Notes under the pieces: generated by a model
Database searches by the model: none
What the model was told of the DNA's origin: nothing
What the model saw: the letters and a program-made list of their open reading frames with translations, nothing else
Shown here: positions 19,288 through 29,251 of the stretch, in pieces
How positions within the stretch are numbered: position 1 is the stretch's first letter
Layout of the letters: every line of letters begins with the position of its first letter
Translations under genes and position numbers: made by a program
Assembly: GCF_003337715.1 (NCBI RefSeq)
Contig: NZ_QPIX01000013.1
Span: 1 to 64,000, forward strand
Reading direction: 5' to 3'
Length of the DNA: 64,000 nt
DNA from: Ciceribacter lividus
Lineage (GTDB): Bacteria; Pseudomonadota; Alphaproteobacteria; Rhizobiales; Rhizobiaceae

Positions 19288-20238
19288 ATGATCAACGGTA
19301 AGCATCAGCCGGTGGATGCCGCGGAGGTTCCGCGCTTTGCCGGTCAGGCCACGTTCATGAGGCTTCCGGCCGTGCCGACCGCCGAGGGGCTCGACATCGC
19401 CCTGGTCGGCATCCCGTGGGATGGCGGAACCACCAACCGGGCCGGCGCCCGGCATGGGCCGCGCGAGATCCGCAGCCAGTCGAGCCTGATGCGCAAGGTG
19501 CATCACGTTTCCAAGATTGCACCTTTCAGCCTCGCCAATATCGCCGATGTGGGCGACCTCTCCGTCAATCCGATCGACCTGATGGATGCACTCAAGCGCA
19601 TCGAGGAAGGGATTGCCAGCATCATCGCGGTGGGGGCCATTCCCCTTTCCGCCGGTGGCGACCATCTGACGACACTGCCGGTGCTGCGGGCGGTGGCCCG
19701 GCACAGGCCGGTCGGCCTCATCCATTTCGATGCCCATTCCGACACCAACGACACCTATTTCGGCGGCAATCGCTATACGCATGGCACGCCGTTCCGGCGC
19801 GCCATCGAGGAGGGGCTGCTCGAGCCCAAGCGCATGGTGCAGATCGGCATTCGCGGTTCGATCTATGAGACCGACGAGCACGCCTGGGCTCTCGAGCAGG
19901 GCATTCGCATCATCTACATGGAAGAGTTCACCCGCCGCGGCGCGGCCGACGTGATCGCCGAAGCGAAGGCGATCGTCGGTTCGGCGCCCACCTATGTGAC
20001 CTTCGACATCGACAGCATCGATCCGTCGATGGCACCGGGAACCGGGACGCCTGAGGTCGGCGGCTTCACCACGCGCGAGGCGCAGCAGATGATCCGCCTG
20101 CTGGAAGGCGTCGATATCGTCGGTGCCGACGTCGTCGAGGTGGCGCCTCCCTTCGATCTCGCCGGCATGACGGCGATCGCCGGCGCGACGATGATGTTCG
20201 AGCTGATGTGCGTGATCGCGGCGAAATTCCAGGCGTGA
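19288..20238 (+). CDS. Ureohydrolase (agmatinase/guanidino-acid hydrolase family)
   Basis: A 316-residue enzyme of the arginase/agmatinase family, which hydrolyses a guanidino group to urea and an amine. All manganese ligands are visible: the His in SAGGDHLTT, HFDAHSDTND, and FDIDSIDP. The start is the ATG at 19288 behind GGAGG; an upstream TTG was rejected. Family members act on agmatine, guanidinobutyrate, guanidinopropionate or guanidine itself. The linked creatininase suggests that the ring of a cyclic guanidino compound may be opened first. Confidence 0.9.
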   Translation: MINGKHQPVDAAEVPRFAGQATFMRLPAVPTAEGLDIALVGIPWDGGTTNRAGARHGPREIRSQSSLMRKVHHVSKIAPFSLANIADVGDLSVNPIDLMDALKRIEEGIASIIAVGAIPLSAGGDHLTTLPVLRAVARHRPVGLIHFDAHSDTNDTYFGGNRYTHGTPFRRAIEEGLLEPKRMVQIGIRGSIYETDEHAWALEQGIRIIYMEEFTRRGAADVIAEAKAIVGSAPTYVTFDIDSIDPSMAPGTGTPEVGGFTTREAQQMIRLLEGVDIVGADVVEVAPPFDLAGMTAIAGATMMFELMCVIAAKFQA

Positions 20239-20371
20239 CGGGACCCGACGGCGCTGGCCTGCCCGAAGGTTTTGGACCTCGAGATCGAGCACGGTCTTGT
20301 CCGCGCGGTTAATATCGTCACGGAGGGTGCCCCGCAGCGGCTGATCTGCTGGACCGATGTCGTGTCGCCGA

Positions 20372-22213
20372 TCAGGCCTGCACGAAATGCCCCTTGGCGA
20401 CTTCCCGGTATTCGCGGCGGGGTGGCACGTAGCCGGAAGGACGCACGGGGCTTTTCAGTTCATCGACGGCCGTGTTGCGCCTCAAACTGCGCCGGGCGGG
20501 GTCCGGCACGGGGACGGCTGCCATCAGCTTCTTCGTATATTCGTGCTGCGGATTGTCGAAGATCGCGGCTCGCGGCCCGATCTCGACGATTTCGCCGAGA
20601 TACATGACCGCGACCCGGTGGCTGATGCGCTCGACCACGGCCATGTCATGGCTGATGAACAGAAAAGCGAGATTGAACTCCTCCTGCAGGTCCATCAAGA
20701 GATTGCAGACTTGCGCCTTGATGGAGACATCCAGCGCCGAGACGCTTTCGTCCGCAACGATCACCTTCGGATTGAGCGACAGTGCGCGGGCAATGGCGAT
20801 GCGTTGGCGCTGACCGCCGGAGAATTCGTGCGGATAGCGGCTCATCATCTCCGGGGCGAGGCCAACCTTCCGCAGGAGATCCGCGACCTTTTCATTTGCC
20901 TCCTGCCTGTTCCCGAGCCGGTGTTTCAGATAGGGCTCGGCGATGGCTGCTCCCACCGTCATGCGCGGGTTGAGGCTCGAGAACGGATCCTGGAAGATCA
21001 TCTGCACGCTGCGGCGCATGGCGCGCAGGCTTGGCTGATCCAGCGTCAGCACATTGTAGCCGTCGAGATGGATTTCGCCGCTTCTCGGCTCGACCAGCCG
21101 AGTGATCGAACGGCCAGTCGTGGATTTGCCGCAACCCGATTCCCCGACGATCGAAAGTGTCTCGCCCTGGAAGAGCTCGAACGAGATGTCCTCGACGGCA
21201 TGCACGGCGCCGGTCTGGCGGCCGAACAGGCCGCTGCGGATCGGGAACTGCGTCACGAGGTTTTTGACAGACAGTACCGGCGTCTTGCGAGTGTCGACGG
21301 TGTCGGCCACCTCTGTCGGCTCACTCGCCTTGCCTGTCCCGATATCGACAATGGGAAAGCGCAGTGGCCAGGCATGACCGTGCATCGAGCCCAGCTTCGG
21401 AACGGCGGCCAGAAGGGCGCGCGTGTAGGGATGCTTGCCACGATGGAAAACATCCGCGGTCGCACCCTGTTCGACCGTCTCTCCACGCAGCATCACGATC
21501 GTCCGATCGGCAATTTCTGCAACGACACCCATGTCGTGGGTGATGAAGAGAACCGACATGCCTTCCTCTTCCTGAAGTACCTTGATGAGGTCGAGGATCT
21601 GGCCCTGGATCGTGACATCGAGCGCGGTGGTCGGCTCGTCGGCGATCAGCAACTTCGGTCTGGAGGCGAGCGCCATCGCGATCATCACGCGCTGGCGCAT
21701 GCCGCCTGAGAATTGATGCGGATATTCGTCGAAGCGGTTCGCGGCGTTGGGGATACGGACCTTTTCCAGCATGCGGACAGTCTCGGCTCGGGCCTCGGCT
21801 TTCGACATGCCCTTGTGCCGTGTCAGCACTTCCGAGATCTGCCGCCCGATCGTGAAGATCGGGTTGAGACTGGTCATCGGCTCCTGGAAGATCATCGCGG
21901 CCTCGTTGCCGCGCACCTTCTGCATCTCCTTTTCCGGCAGCGCCAGAACGTCCCGCCCGTTCAGCAATACCCGGCCTTCGACGCGACTTGTGTCCCGGGC
22001 CAGCAGACGCATGATGGAAAGCGATGTCACGCTCTTGCCGGAGCCGGATTCGCCGACGATGGCAACGGTTTCGCCGGGCTTTACGTCAAAGGAGATGTCG
22101 CGCACCACCGATCGCCATTGGCCGTCGACCAGGAATGAGGTCGTCAATCCCTCGACAGAGAGAACGGCGGGCATCTCGGCTCGGGCGGCGGCTGCTGTCG
22201 TCATGGGGCTCAT
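20372..22213 (-). CDS. gsiA: Fused double ATPase of a peptide/glutathione importer (GsiA-like)
   Basis: A 613-residue protein made of two oligopeptide-type ATPase units (DppD-like then DppF-like). Each has Walker A (GESGSGKS and GESGCGKS), signature (FSGGMRQR and FSGGQRQR) and Walker B ([12 protein letters not shown] and [12 protein letters not shown]). This layout is that of GsiA in the glutathione importer. It is the last gene of an operon also holding two permeases, a binding protein and gamma-glutamyltransferase, which fits use of glutathione or gamma-glutamyl peptides. Confidence 0.88.
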   Translation of the reverse strand: MSPMTTAAAARAEMPAVLSVEGLTTSFLVDGQWRSVVRDISFDVKPGETVAIVGESGSGKSVTSLSIMRLLARDTSRVEGRVLLNGRDVLALPEKEMQKVRGNEAAMIFQEPMTSLNPIFTIGRQISEVLTRHKGMSKAEARAETVRMLEKVRIPNAANRFDEYPHQFSGGMRQRVMIAMALASRPKLLIADEPTTALDVTIQGQILDLIKVLQEEEGMSVLFITHDMGVVAEIADRTIVMLRGETVEQGATADVFHRGKHPYTRALLAAVPKLGSMHGHAWPLRFPIVDIGTGKASEPTEVADTVDTRKTPVLSVKNLVTQFPIRSGLFGRQTGAVHAVEDISFELFQGETLSIVGESGCGKSTTGRSITRLVEPRSGEIHLDGYNVLTLDQPSLRAMRRSVQMIFQDPFSSLNPRMTVGAAIAEPYLKHRLGNRQEANEKVADLLRKVGLAPEMMSRYPHEFSGGQRQRIAIARALSLNPKVIVADESVSALDVSIKAQVCNLLMDLQEEFNLAFLFISHDMAVVERISHRVAVMYLGEIVEIGPRAAIFDNPQHEYTKKLMAAVPVPDPARRSLRRNTAVDELKSPVRPSGYVPPRREYREVAKGHFVQA

Positions 22214-22250
22214 GGTTTTCCTGATCCGGTCATGCGTGTCGGGCGGTGGT

Positions 22251-23009
22251 TCACACGGGCTTCAGCGGGGTTGCGAATGAAGGCGAGGGGCGTCCTTCGG
22301 CTATGCGCGCAGCCTCCAGTTCTGCGATCTTGCGGTCGATCTCCGTGCGGTCCGTCAGTCCGTGAGGGTTCTCACGGGTCGGCATGGTCTGCGCCACATG
22401 GAGATAGCGCTCCTGCGCGACAGCATAGAGCCGGCGGAGCTCGGCCAACGGGTCCGGATGGTCGTCGGCACGGATGTCGAGCCACGGATAGTCCTGGTCC
22501 CGGTAGATCACGAGTGCCGCCGACTGCTTGCCGCGTTTGTCACCGCCGGCCGCTTCTCCGGCGTCCATGGCCGCCAGCAATCGCTCGGCGAAAGGCGCAT
22601 CCGCCAGCGCCTTGTAAACCCTGAGCGTCTCGGCGATGACCTGCGGACCAGCCAGCATATTGCCGGCAACGGATACATTGTCGTCGACAATATGCCCGGC
22701 CCAGTCGATGCACCTGGATCCGGTGAAGGCTGCATTGCGTCCTGCAGCGTCGATCAGATGCAGTTGGCGCTGCTGGCTCCCGTCATCGCGGGCCGTCAAT
22801 ACCGAAATGATCTCCTCGGGTGTACGGCCTTCGGCCAGCAGGACAAGGCCATCCGTGCCGTAAAGGGGACTGACGAAGGCCTGGGTGGCAATGGCGCCCA
22901 CCCGGCCGCGAATGTGTGGAACGGCGGCGCCGACGGCGAAGAAGCGGCTTGCCACCGCCACGCCCAGATGGCCCGTCTGCGGATCACGTGCGACAATCGA
23001 CCAGGTCAT
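22251..23009 (-). CDS. DUF1028 family protein (Ntn-hydrolase-like)
   Basis: A 252-residue DUF1028 protein. It begins MTWSIVARDPQTGHLGVAVASRFFAVG and continues with the family segment GAIATQAFVSPLYGTDGL. The family fold resembles N-terminal-nucleophile hydrolases, and it is often encoded beside peptidases and peptide importers, but no activity is firmly known. Here it sits 2 bases after gamma-glutamyltransferase and 37 bases before the ATPase, so a role in handling imported gamma-glutamyl compounds is plausible. Confidence 0.85.
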   Translation of the reverse strand: MTWSIVARDPQTGHLGVAVASRFFAVGAAVPHIRGRVGAIATQAFVSPLYGTDGLVLLAEGRTPEEIISVLTARDDGSQQRQLHLIDAAGRNAAFTGSRCIDWAGHIVDDNVSVAGNMLAGPQVIAETLRVYKALADAPFAERLLAAMDAGEAAGGDKRGKQSAALVIYRDQDYPWLDIRADDHPDPLAELRRLYAVAQERYLHVAQTMPTRENPHGLTDRTEIDRKIAELEAARIAEGRPSPSFATPLKPV

Positions 23010-23011
23010 GA

Positions 23012-24796
23012 CTATCTCCCTATTGCATAAGCTTGCATGAGACGCGGCGTGGCTGCGGCGCGCAGCAAACCGTCGGCATCTCTCCTGGCCGCGGTCAGTC
23101 GACCGACCGTCCAGGGATCGGCCGGCGTGATCTGGTGGCCCATGGCGGCCAGTCCGGCGATGACATCGCTGCCGATATTGCTTTCGATCATCAGGCTTCC
23201 GGGCTGGCTTGTGCGTGGGTAGAACGAGCCCGGGAAATGCGATGTGTGGAACAACGGCATGTCGATTGCCGCCTGCAGGTTCTGCCTGTGATGAACGTAG
23301 CGCAGGAAGAAGGACAGCTGCCACTGATCCTGCTGGTCGCCACCCGGCGTGCCGAATGCGAGCGTCGGCTTGCCCTCGTAGAGAGCCAGGGATGGCGTCA
23401 GCGTCGTGCGCGGGCGCTTGCCGGGTGCCAGCGAGGTCGGCAGTCCGGGCTTCAGCCAGAACATCTGGGCACGGGAATTGAGGCAGAAGCCAAGACCCGG
23501 AACGATCGGCGAGGATTGCAGCCAGCCGCCGGACGGCGTCACCGACACCATGTTGCCCTCGCGGTCTATGACGTCGATGTGGACGGTGTCGCCACGTTTT
23601 TCGGTCAGGTGCGACATGGTCGGCTCGTAGACCGCGCCAGTGCCCGACATGCCGGCCAGCATCTCCATGGTGAGATCGTATTGGGTCTCGTAGCCGGGCA
23701 GCTTGCCCGGGCGGAGCGTCATCGACGCCTGCGAGGAGATCAGCTTGCGCCGCTCGTCGTTGTAGCTGTCCGACAATAACCGGTCCATCGGGACGGTGGC
23801 AAAAGCCGGATCGCCGTAATAGACCTCGCGATCGGCATAAGCGAGCTTCATCGCCTCGACGACCGTATGGACGAATTCCGCGCTCCCGGGTTCCATGGCG
23901 CCGATATCGATGCCGCTCAGGAGTGCCAGCGACTGCAGCAGCACCGGACCCTGGCCCCATGGACCGGTCTTGGCGACGGTCCACCCATGATAGTCATAGG
24001 TCTGCGGTTCTTCTACCGTGGCGCTCCAGCCGGCCATGTCGCCGGCAGTCAGCACACCCTTGTGGCGGCTGCCGCTGGCATCCATGACTTCGGCGGTTTT
24101 CAGATAGGTATCGATCGCCTCGGCCACGAAGCCGCGGTAAAAGGCGTTGCGGGCCGCCTCGATCTGGTTTTCGCGACCCTTGGCGCTTTCGGCCTCGGTG
24201 ACGATGCGTTGCCAGGTGGCAGCCAGGACCGGATTGCGGAAGAGTGCGTGGGGCTCGGGGGCGGAACCGCCCGGAAGCCAGGTCTCGTACGATGTCGGCC
24301 ACTCCTTTTCGAAGAAGCCCGCCAGTCCCTTGATCGTTGCCGAAACGCGCGGCAGTACCGGGTGGCCGTGCTCGGCATAATGGATCGCCGGTTCGAGCAC
24401 ATCGCGCACCGACATGGTTCCGTAGTCGCGCAGCATCAGCATCCAGCCATCGAAGGAGCCGGGGATGACGGTCGCCAGCAGCCCGTCACCGGGAATGATC
24501 GACAGGCCTTCGCCGCTGTAGTGTTCGATGGTCGCGCCGGCGGGTGCGGTCCCTTGCGCGCAGATGACCTCGACCTTGCCCTTCTTCGCGGAATAGATGA
24601 CACCGGGCATGTCTCCGCCGGGGCCGACCAGATGCGGTTCGAGAACCTGCAGCACGAAACCGGATGCAACGGCCGCATCGAAGGCGTTTCCGCCCTTTTC
24701 CAGGATGCTCATGCCGACGGCCGAGGCGATCCAGTGGGTGGAGGTCACGACGCCGAAGGTGCCGAGGATCTCCGGGCGGGTGGTAAAGTCACTCAT
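23012..24796 (-). CDS. Gamma-glutamyltransferase family protein 1
   Basis: A 594-residue proenzyme of the gamma-glutamyltransferase family. It should self-cleave before T404 in RGDTVHIDVIDREGNMVS, which then acts as nucleophile. The N-terminal part has the usual EKGGNAFDAAVA and PGGDMPGVIYS. No signal peptide is seen, so it probably acts in the cytoplasm. The start at 24796 follows AAGGA; an upstream extension was rejected. The enzyme would remove gamma-glutamyl groups from imported peptides. A paralogue lies at 41336-42931. Confidence 0.88.
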   Translation of the reverse strand: MSDFTTRPEILGTFGVVTSTHWIASAVGMSILEKGGNAFDAAVASGFVLQVLEPHLVGPGGDMPGVIYSAKKGKVEVICAQGTAPAGATIEHYSGEGLSIIPGDGLLATVIPGSFDGWMLMLRDYGTMSVRDVLEPAIHYAEHGHPVLPRVSATIKGLAGFFEKEWPTSYETWLPGGSAPEPHALFRNPVLAATWQRIVTEAESAKGRENQIEAARNAFYRGFVAEAIDTYLKTAEVMDASGSRHKGVLTAGDMAGWSATVEEPQTYDYHGWTVAKTGPWGQGPVLLQSLALLSGIDIGAMEPGSAEFVHTVVEAMKLAYADREVYYGDPAFATVPMDRLLSDSYNDERRKLISSQASMTLRPGKLPGYETQYDLTMEMLAGMSGTGAVYEPTMSHLTEKRGDTVHIDVIDREGNMVSVTPSGGWLQSSPIVPGLGFCLNSRAQMFWLKPGLPTSLAPGKRPRTTLTPSLALYEGKPTLAFGTPGGDQQDQWQLSFFLRYVHHRQNLQAAIDMPLFHTSHFPGSFYPRTSQPGSLMIESNIGSDVIAGLAAMGHQITPADPWTVGRLTAARRDADGLLRAAATPRLMQAYAIGR

Positions 24797-24818
24797 CAAC
24801 TGTTCCTTCGATATTACT

Positions 24819-25691
24819 TCATGATTCCCGGGGGTCGAGCGCATCGCGCAGACCGTCACCGAGCAGATTGAAACCGATCACGACCAGGAAGATTGCGGCC
24901 CCCGGCCACATGGCCATCCAGGGTGCCTGGTCGAGGAAATTCTTCGCGACATTGAGCATGGAACCCCAGCTTGGGGCCGGCGGCTGTTGACCAAGGCCGA
25001 GGAAGGAGAGGCTGGCCTCGGCAATGATGGCCGTCGCAACCGTCAGGGTCGCCTGCACGATGATCGGCGCCATGATGTTCGGCAGGATGTATCGGGTCAT
25101 GATGTCGAAGTGGCCAAGGCCGATCGAGCGCGCGCCTTCGACATAGTCTTCGGTCCTGACCGCGAGAACCTGACCGCGCGTCAACCGCACGAAGACCGGC
25201 ATCGCGGAAAGGCCGATCGCGATCATCGCATTGGTGAGGCTGGGACCGAGAAAGGCGGCAAGGGCAATGGCCATGATCAGAAACGGGAGGGCCAGAAAGG
25301 CCTCGGTGATCCTCGATATCACCTGATCGACCCACCCGCCGAAATAGCCGGAGATCAAGCCAAAGGGAACGCCGATGGCGATGGCGATGGCGACCGAAAA
25401 GATACCGGCCATGAGCGACGCCTGCGCCCCCCAGATCATGCGGGACAGGATATCGCGACCGATATCGTCGGTGCCCATCCAATGGGCGGCGGACGGTGCC
25501 TTGCGAATGGCCGTCCAGCTGGTCGCCAGCGGATCGACGATCGGCAGAAGAGGGGCGGCGATCGCAAGCAAGGTGAAGAACACGATGATGGAGAGGCCGA
25601 CAAGGGCGCTTCTGTTGGCCTTGAGTTTCCGCCATGCGCGATTGCTGCTCCTGGCCGGTGCGGCAACGGCGGTCTGGTCGAGCGTGGTCAT
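24819..25691 (-). CDS. Peptide-type ABC importer permease (DppC/GsiD-like)
   Basis: A 290-residue permease with an N-terminal cytoplasmic tail, the OppC-type segment HWMGTDDIGRDILSRMIWGA, six helices, and the ATPase-contact loop (EDYVEGARSIGLGHFDIMTRYILPN). Its ATG overlaps the stop of the preceding permease (ATGA). It pairs with that permease in the peptide importer. Confidence 0.9.
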   Translation of the reverse strand: MTTLDQTAVAAPARSSNRAWRKLKANRSALVGLSIIVFFTLLAIAAPLLPIVDPLATSWTAIRKAPSAAHWMGTDDIGRDILSRMIWGAQASLMAGIFSVAIAIAIGVPFGLISGYFGGWVDQVISRITEAFLALPFLIMAIALAAFLGPSLTNAMIAIGLSAMPVFVRLTRGQVLAVRTEDYVEGARSIGLGHFDIMTRYILPNIMAPIIVQATLTVATAIIAEASLSFLGLGQQPPAPSWGSMLNVAKNFLDQAPWMAMWPGAAIFLVVIGFNLLGDGLRDALDPRES

Positions 25692-26635
25692 AGGTTGGCC
25701 CTCATGCGAGGATTGAGGAGGACATAGAGTACGTCGGCCACGAGGTTCATCAGGATGAAGCCGACGGCGGTGCACAGAACGACACCCTGGACGACGGCGT
25801 AATCGCGGTTGAACACGGCATCGACGATCAGCTTGCCGAAGCCGGGAATGGTGAAGATCTGTTCGGTGAGGACGGCCCCGGCCAGCAGTTCGCCGAACAG
25901 AAGCGCGCTGAGCGTTACGATCGGCAACAGAGCGTTGCGAAAGGTATGGCTGAGGATGACGACCCGTTCCGACAGTCCCTTGGCACGCGCCGTGCGGATG
26001 TAGTCCGCCCTCATGACGCCCAGCATGGCCGAGCGGGTGTGTCGCATCAAGGTGGCGGCGAGCGCGTTACCCAGCACAAAGGACGGCATGATCATGGTCT
26101 CAATCGAGCGCACGGGGTCGACGAAGATCGATTCGTAACCGGAGGCCGGAAGCCAGCCTAGCCTGACCGAGACCAGCAGGATCAGCATGATGCCCAGCCA
26201 GAAATTGGGGATCGAAAGGCCCGACAGCGCGACGATATTGGCGATATAATCGGTGACGGTATTCTTCTTGACGGCCGCCAGGATGCCCATCGGCACGCCG
26301 ATGACGAAGGCGAAGATCATCGACATCACCGCGAGCTGGATGGTGACCGGCAGCTTCTCGCCGATCAGTTCCAGCACCGGCTGGTTGGTGCGCAGCGACA
26401 TGCCGAAATCGCCCTGCAATACGTTGGCGATCCAGTAGCCGTACTGGTACACGACCGGATCGTTCAGGCGGTATTTCTCCCGAAGGAATTCGATCACCTG
26501 CGGATCGCGCTCTTCGCCGGCCATGGCGAGGACGGGATCGCCCGGCAGCAGCTTCTGCAGCGAGAAGACGAAGATCGAGACGATCAGTAGCGTCGGGATG
26601 GCAACGAGCAGCCGTTTTCCGATGTAGAGATGCAT
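25688..26635 (-). CDS. Peptide-type ABC importer permease (DppB/GsiC-like)
   Basis: A 315-residue permease starting MHLYIGKRLLVAIPTLL, with the OppB-type segment VFSLQKLLPGDPVLAMAGE and contact loop ADYIRTARAKGLSERVVILSHTFRNA. About six helices. It follows the binding-protein gene after a 69-base gap that holds a strong hairpin. The start at 26635 is the first that fits the family. Confidence 0.9.
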   Translation of the reverse strand: MHLYIGKRLLVAIPTLLIVSIFVFSLQKLLPGDPVLAMAGEERDPQVIEFLREKYRLNDPVVYQYGYWIANVLQGDFGMSLRTNQPVLELIGEKLPVTIQLAVMSMIFAFVIGVPMGILAAVKKNTVTDYIANIVALSGLSIPNFWLGIMLILLVSVRLGWLPASGYESIFVDPVRSIETMIMPSFVLGNALAATLMRHTRSAMLGVMRADYIRTARAKGLSERVVILSHTFRNALLPIVTLSALLFGELLAGAVLTEQIFTIPGFGKLIVDAVFNRDYAVVQGVVLCTAVGFILMNLVADVLYVLLNPRMRANL

Positions 26636-26662
26636 GGGCGCACGGTCCTGGATTGCGGGGTC

Positions 26663-26690
26663 GCCTACGGAGCATCGGCGCTCCGTAGGC
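26663..26690 (-). terminator. Hairpin between binding-protein and permease genes (peptide importer)
   Basis: A perfect 11-bp stem (GCCTACGGAGC/GCTCCGTAGGC) with a 6-base loop and no T tract. Its place after a binding-protein gene fits mRNA stabilisation or partial termination, giving more binding protein than permease. Confidence 0.7.
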
Positions 26691-26704
26691 AAGACTGGGC
26701 AAAA

Positions 26705-28213
26705 TCAGCCCTTCTTGACGCCGAGCAGGCGGATCATGCCGTCGGGCGACGGTACGAAGCCGGTGACTTCTTTCTTGATGGCCCAGATCCAGGACTGATG
26801 GCCGAGATAGATGATCGGCAGGTCGTCGTTGAGGATCTTGGCCGCAGCGTCGTATTTCTGCTTGCGGACCGCGTCATCGGTCGAGGCGCGTGCCTCGTTG
26901 AGGAGCTTGTCGACTTCCGCGTTGCAGTACTTGGAGTCGTTGATGCCGCCTTCGCAGGTGACGAACTGGTGCAGGTTGCCATCAGGATCGATGCGGCCCG
27001 ACCAATCCGAGCGGCTGAGCTGAAAATTGCCGGCAGACTGTTCGGAAAGCAGGGTGGCGAATTCGGTCGCCTTCAGCGAGACGTTGAAGCCGGCTTCCGC
27101 GACCATCGATTGAATGACCTGCATCATCTGGGTGACGACAGGGCTATTGGCGTGCTGCAGCTCGATGTCGAGCGTTTCATGCCCTGCCGCCTTCATGAGC
27201 TCCTTGGCCTTGGCGACATCGCGGGTGGGAACCGGGATCTCCTTGTTGAACCAGGGACTTGTCGGCGGATAGGGCTGATTGCCGGCCATGGCCGTTCCTT
27301 CGAAGACCACCTGGCTCAGCGCCTCGCGGTCGATAGCGAGCGAGAAAGCCTGACGCAGGCGCTTGTCCTTGCCGAACGGATTGTCGGCGCGCGGCCCATT
27401 GGCGATGTTGACGTACATGGCCATGTAGCCGATGCTGACGGTATCCGCATAGGTGAGGGCGGCGTCGCTCTTGACCGAAGCGGCATCGGTTGCGGCCAAC
27501 CGCTCGATCATGTCGAGTTCGCCGGAGCGCAAGTTGGCGAGACGCACTGTGGAATCCGGGATCGGCAGATAGGTGACCTTGTCGATGAACACCTTGTCCT
27601 TGTCCCAGTAGTCGGCGAACTTCTCGAGGACGATACGGTCCTGCTGCACGCGCTCGACGAATTTGAACGGCCCGGCGCAGACGGGCTTGGAGCCGAAATT
27701 GGCGCCCAGCTCCTTGGCAGCCGCCGGCGAGACGATCATGCCTGCGCGGTCGGAAAGCTGCGCGAGAAGCGTGACGTCCGGCGCCTTCAGGGTGAACTTG
27801 ACCTCATAGTCGCCGACGGCCTCGATCTTCTCGACCGAGCTCAGCTCGCTTTTGCGACGCGATTCCGGAAGCGTCATGTTGCGTTCGATGGTGGCGACGA
27901 CCGCGGCCGCGTTGAACGGCGTTTCGTCATGGAACTTCACGCCCTCGCGCAGCTTCATGGTGAGTTCCTTGCCGTCAGCGGACCAGGCCCATTCAGTGGC
28001 GAGCTGCGGCACGATCTTCAGGTCAGGCGAGACGTCGACGAGTTTGTCGCACATCGCCGTGTAGACGATGCGGCCGACAAAGGTCCGGGACTGGGCCGGG
28101 TCAAGCACGTCGGCATCGTCCGCGAGGCCGATGCGAAGCTCGGCAGAAAGGGCGGGGCTCGCGAGCATCGCACCGGCCAGCAATAAGGTCGAAAGACGGG
28201 GCAGTATCTTCAT
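26705..28213 (-). CDS. Peptide-type ABC importer binding protein (family 5)
   Basis: A 502-residue periplasmic binding protein. The signal peptide ends near residue 23 (ALSAELRIG). The family-5 motif region is LREGVKFHDETPFNAAAVVATIERN, followed by conserved AINRE-like AIDREALSQVVFEG. It captures the ligand for the importer encoded downstream. AGAGGAG precedes the ATG. Gamma-glutamyltransferase in the same operon suggests gamma-glutamyl peptides, but family-5 proteins vary widely. Confidence 0.9.
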   Translation of the reverse strand: MKILPRLSTLLLAGAMLASPALSAELRIGLADDADVLDPAQSRTFVGRIVYTAMCDKLVDVSPDLKIVPQLATEWAWSADGKELTMKLREGVKFHDETPFNAAAVVATIERNMTLPESRRKSELSSVEKIEAVGDYEVKFTLKAPDVTLLAQLSDRAGMIVSPAAAKELGANFGSKPVCAGPFKFVERVQQDRIVLEKFADYWDKDKVFIDKVTYLPIPDSTVRLANLRSGELDMIERLAATDAASVKSDAALTYADTVSIGYMAMYVNIANGPRADNPFGKDKRLRQAFSLAIDREALSQVVFEGTAMAGNQPYPPTSPWFNKEIPVPTRDVAKAKELMKAAGHETLDIELQHANSPVVTQMMQVIQSMVAEAGFNVSLKATEFATLLSEQSAGNFQLSRSDWSGRIDPDGNLHQFVTCEGGINDSKYCNAEVDKLLNEARASTDDAVRKQKYDAAAKILNDDLPIIYLGHQSWIWAIKKEVTGFVPSPDGMIRLLGVKKG

Positions 28214-28314
28214 ATTCTGGAACTCCTCTGGTCTGGTTCTCTGTTCTCAAGGGTCTCACCGGTTGTTTCCCCGGCGTTCAAGTCAGACCGGCCACGCGGC
28301 CGGAATTCGGTACG

Positions 28315-29046
28315 TCATGACACATCGCCGATCGGATCATCCTCCAGATGATCCATCGAGGTTTGCCGGATCAGGCGCTCTTGCAGCATCAACAGATGCC
28401 GGCGCATCGCTTCGCCCGCCTTGGCGGGATCTCGGGCGGCAATGGCATCGATGATCGCCGCGTGCTGGGCGCTGGATATGCTCATCGTGTTGGCGTTGCT
28501 GCGGGCGCGCTCGCGGATCGACTGCCAGGCGTCGTCCTGGCGAACCCGGTTGATGACGTCGAAGATGGACAGGAACAGCAGGTTGCCCGCTGCCTGGGCG
28601 ATCTGCCGGTGGAGCGCCCCGTCCCAGAGCTCCTTGGCGTCGGCATCCTCGCTGCCGAGGATCTTCTGAGCGAGCTCCCGCATGCGGTCGATGTCGCTGC
28701 CTTTCGCCCGGAGGGCCGCCAGTTGCGCCAGTTGGGGTTCGATGCGCAGGCGCACTTCCATGATCTCCATGAAATTGGTTCCCGCCACGATCGTCTCCAG
28801 CTGGTCGCTCCACTCGTGCGGCTTCTGGCCGACAAAGGTACCGGAACCCTGCTTGCGCCAGATCGCGCCTTCCGCCTCGAGAACCTCCAGCGCCCGGCGG
28901 ATGGCCCGGCGACTGAGGCCAAGCTTTTCCGACAGTGTGCGCTCGGTCGGCAGCTTCCCTTCCGCTCCGACGTCACCGTGGCGAAGAAGATCCCGGAGCT
29001 TTTCGAGGGCGTAGTTCGAGTTTTCTTTGGGTGAAGTGTCTGGCAT
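28315..29046 (-). CDS. GntR/FadR-type regulator of the peptide importer operon
   Basis: A 243-residue regulator with an N-terminal winged helix (GKLPTERTLSEKLGLSRRAIRRALEVLEAEG) and a C-terminal FCD ligand domain (about residues 90-230). It is the first gene on the strand before the importer operon, 101 bases upstream, and a palindrome typical of FadR-type operators lies just before its own ATG. Control of the operon and itself is the simplest reading. Confidence 0.88.
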   Translation of the reverse strand: MPDTSPKENSNYALEKLRDLLRHGDVGAEGKLPTERTLSEKLGLSRRAIRRALEVLEAEGAIWRKQGSGTFVGQKPHEWSDQLETIVAGTNFMEIMEVRLRIEPQLAQLAALRAKGSDIDRMRELAQKILGSEDADAKELWDGALHRQIAQAAGNLLFLSIFDVINRVRQDDAWQSIRERARSNANTMSISSAQHAAIIDAIAARDPAKAGEAMRRHLLMLQERLIRQTSMDHLEDDPIGDVS

Positions 29047-29048
29047 GA

Positions 29049-29076
29049 TTGGTCCGAACCAATTTCCGATTGGTTC
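29049..29076 (-). promoter_or_regulatory. GntR operator candidate (TTGGTCCGAACCAA)
   Basis: Two overlapping palindromes lie 2-30 bases upstream of the GntR ATG: TTGGTCCGAACCAA (29049-29062), which fits the TGGT-N-ACCA type of FadR-family sites, and GAACCAAT-N5-ATTGGTTC (29056-29076). Their place suggests autorepression. Confidence 0.65.
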
Positions 29077-29251
29077 AGTGAATGCCGATTTCACGCGACC
29101 GTCAAGATAGTTTTTGTGCAATAAGTCAAATGCACAATTTTGAGGCAATTTCGTGCGGTCATGCTCGAAACAGGCGCACCATTGCCGTGTCGAAGCGGCG
29201 TATCCATGCGCACCTTCGGCCTTTCAGAGATGGAAACCGGCTGTCCCGGCT

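Noticed and set aside
20239..20371. Possible gene fragment between the convergent ureohydrolase and GsiA-like genes
   Set aside because: One frame gives a plausible short peptide but nothing I can match, and the gap is only 133 bases.
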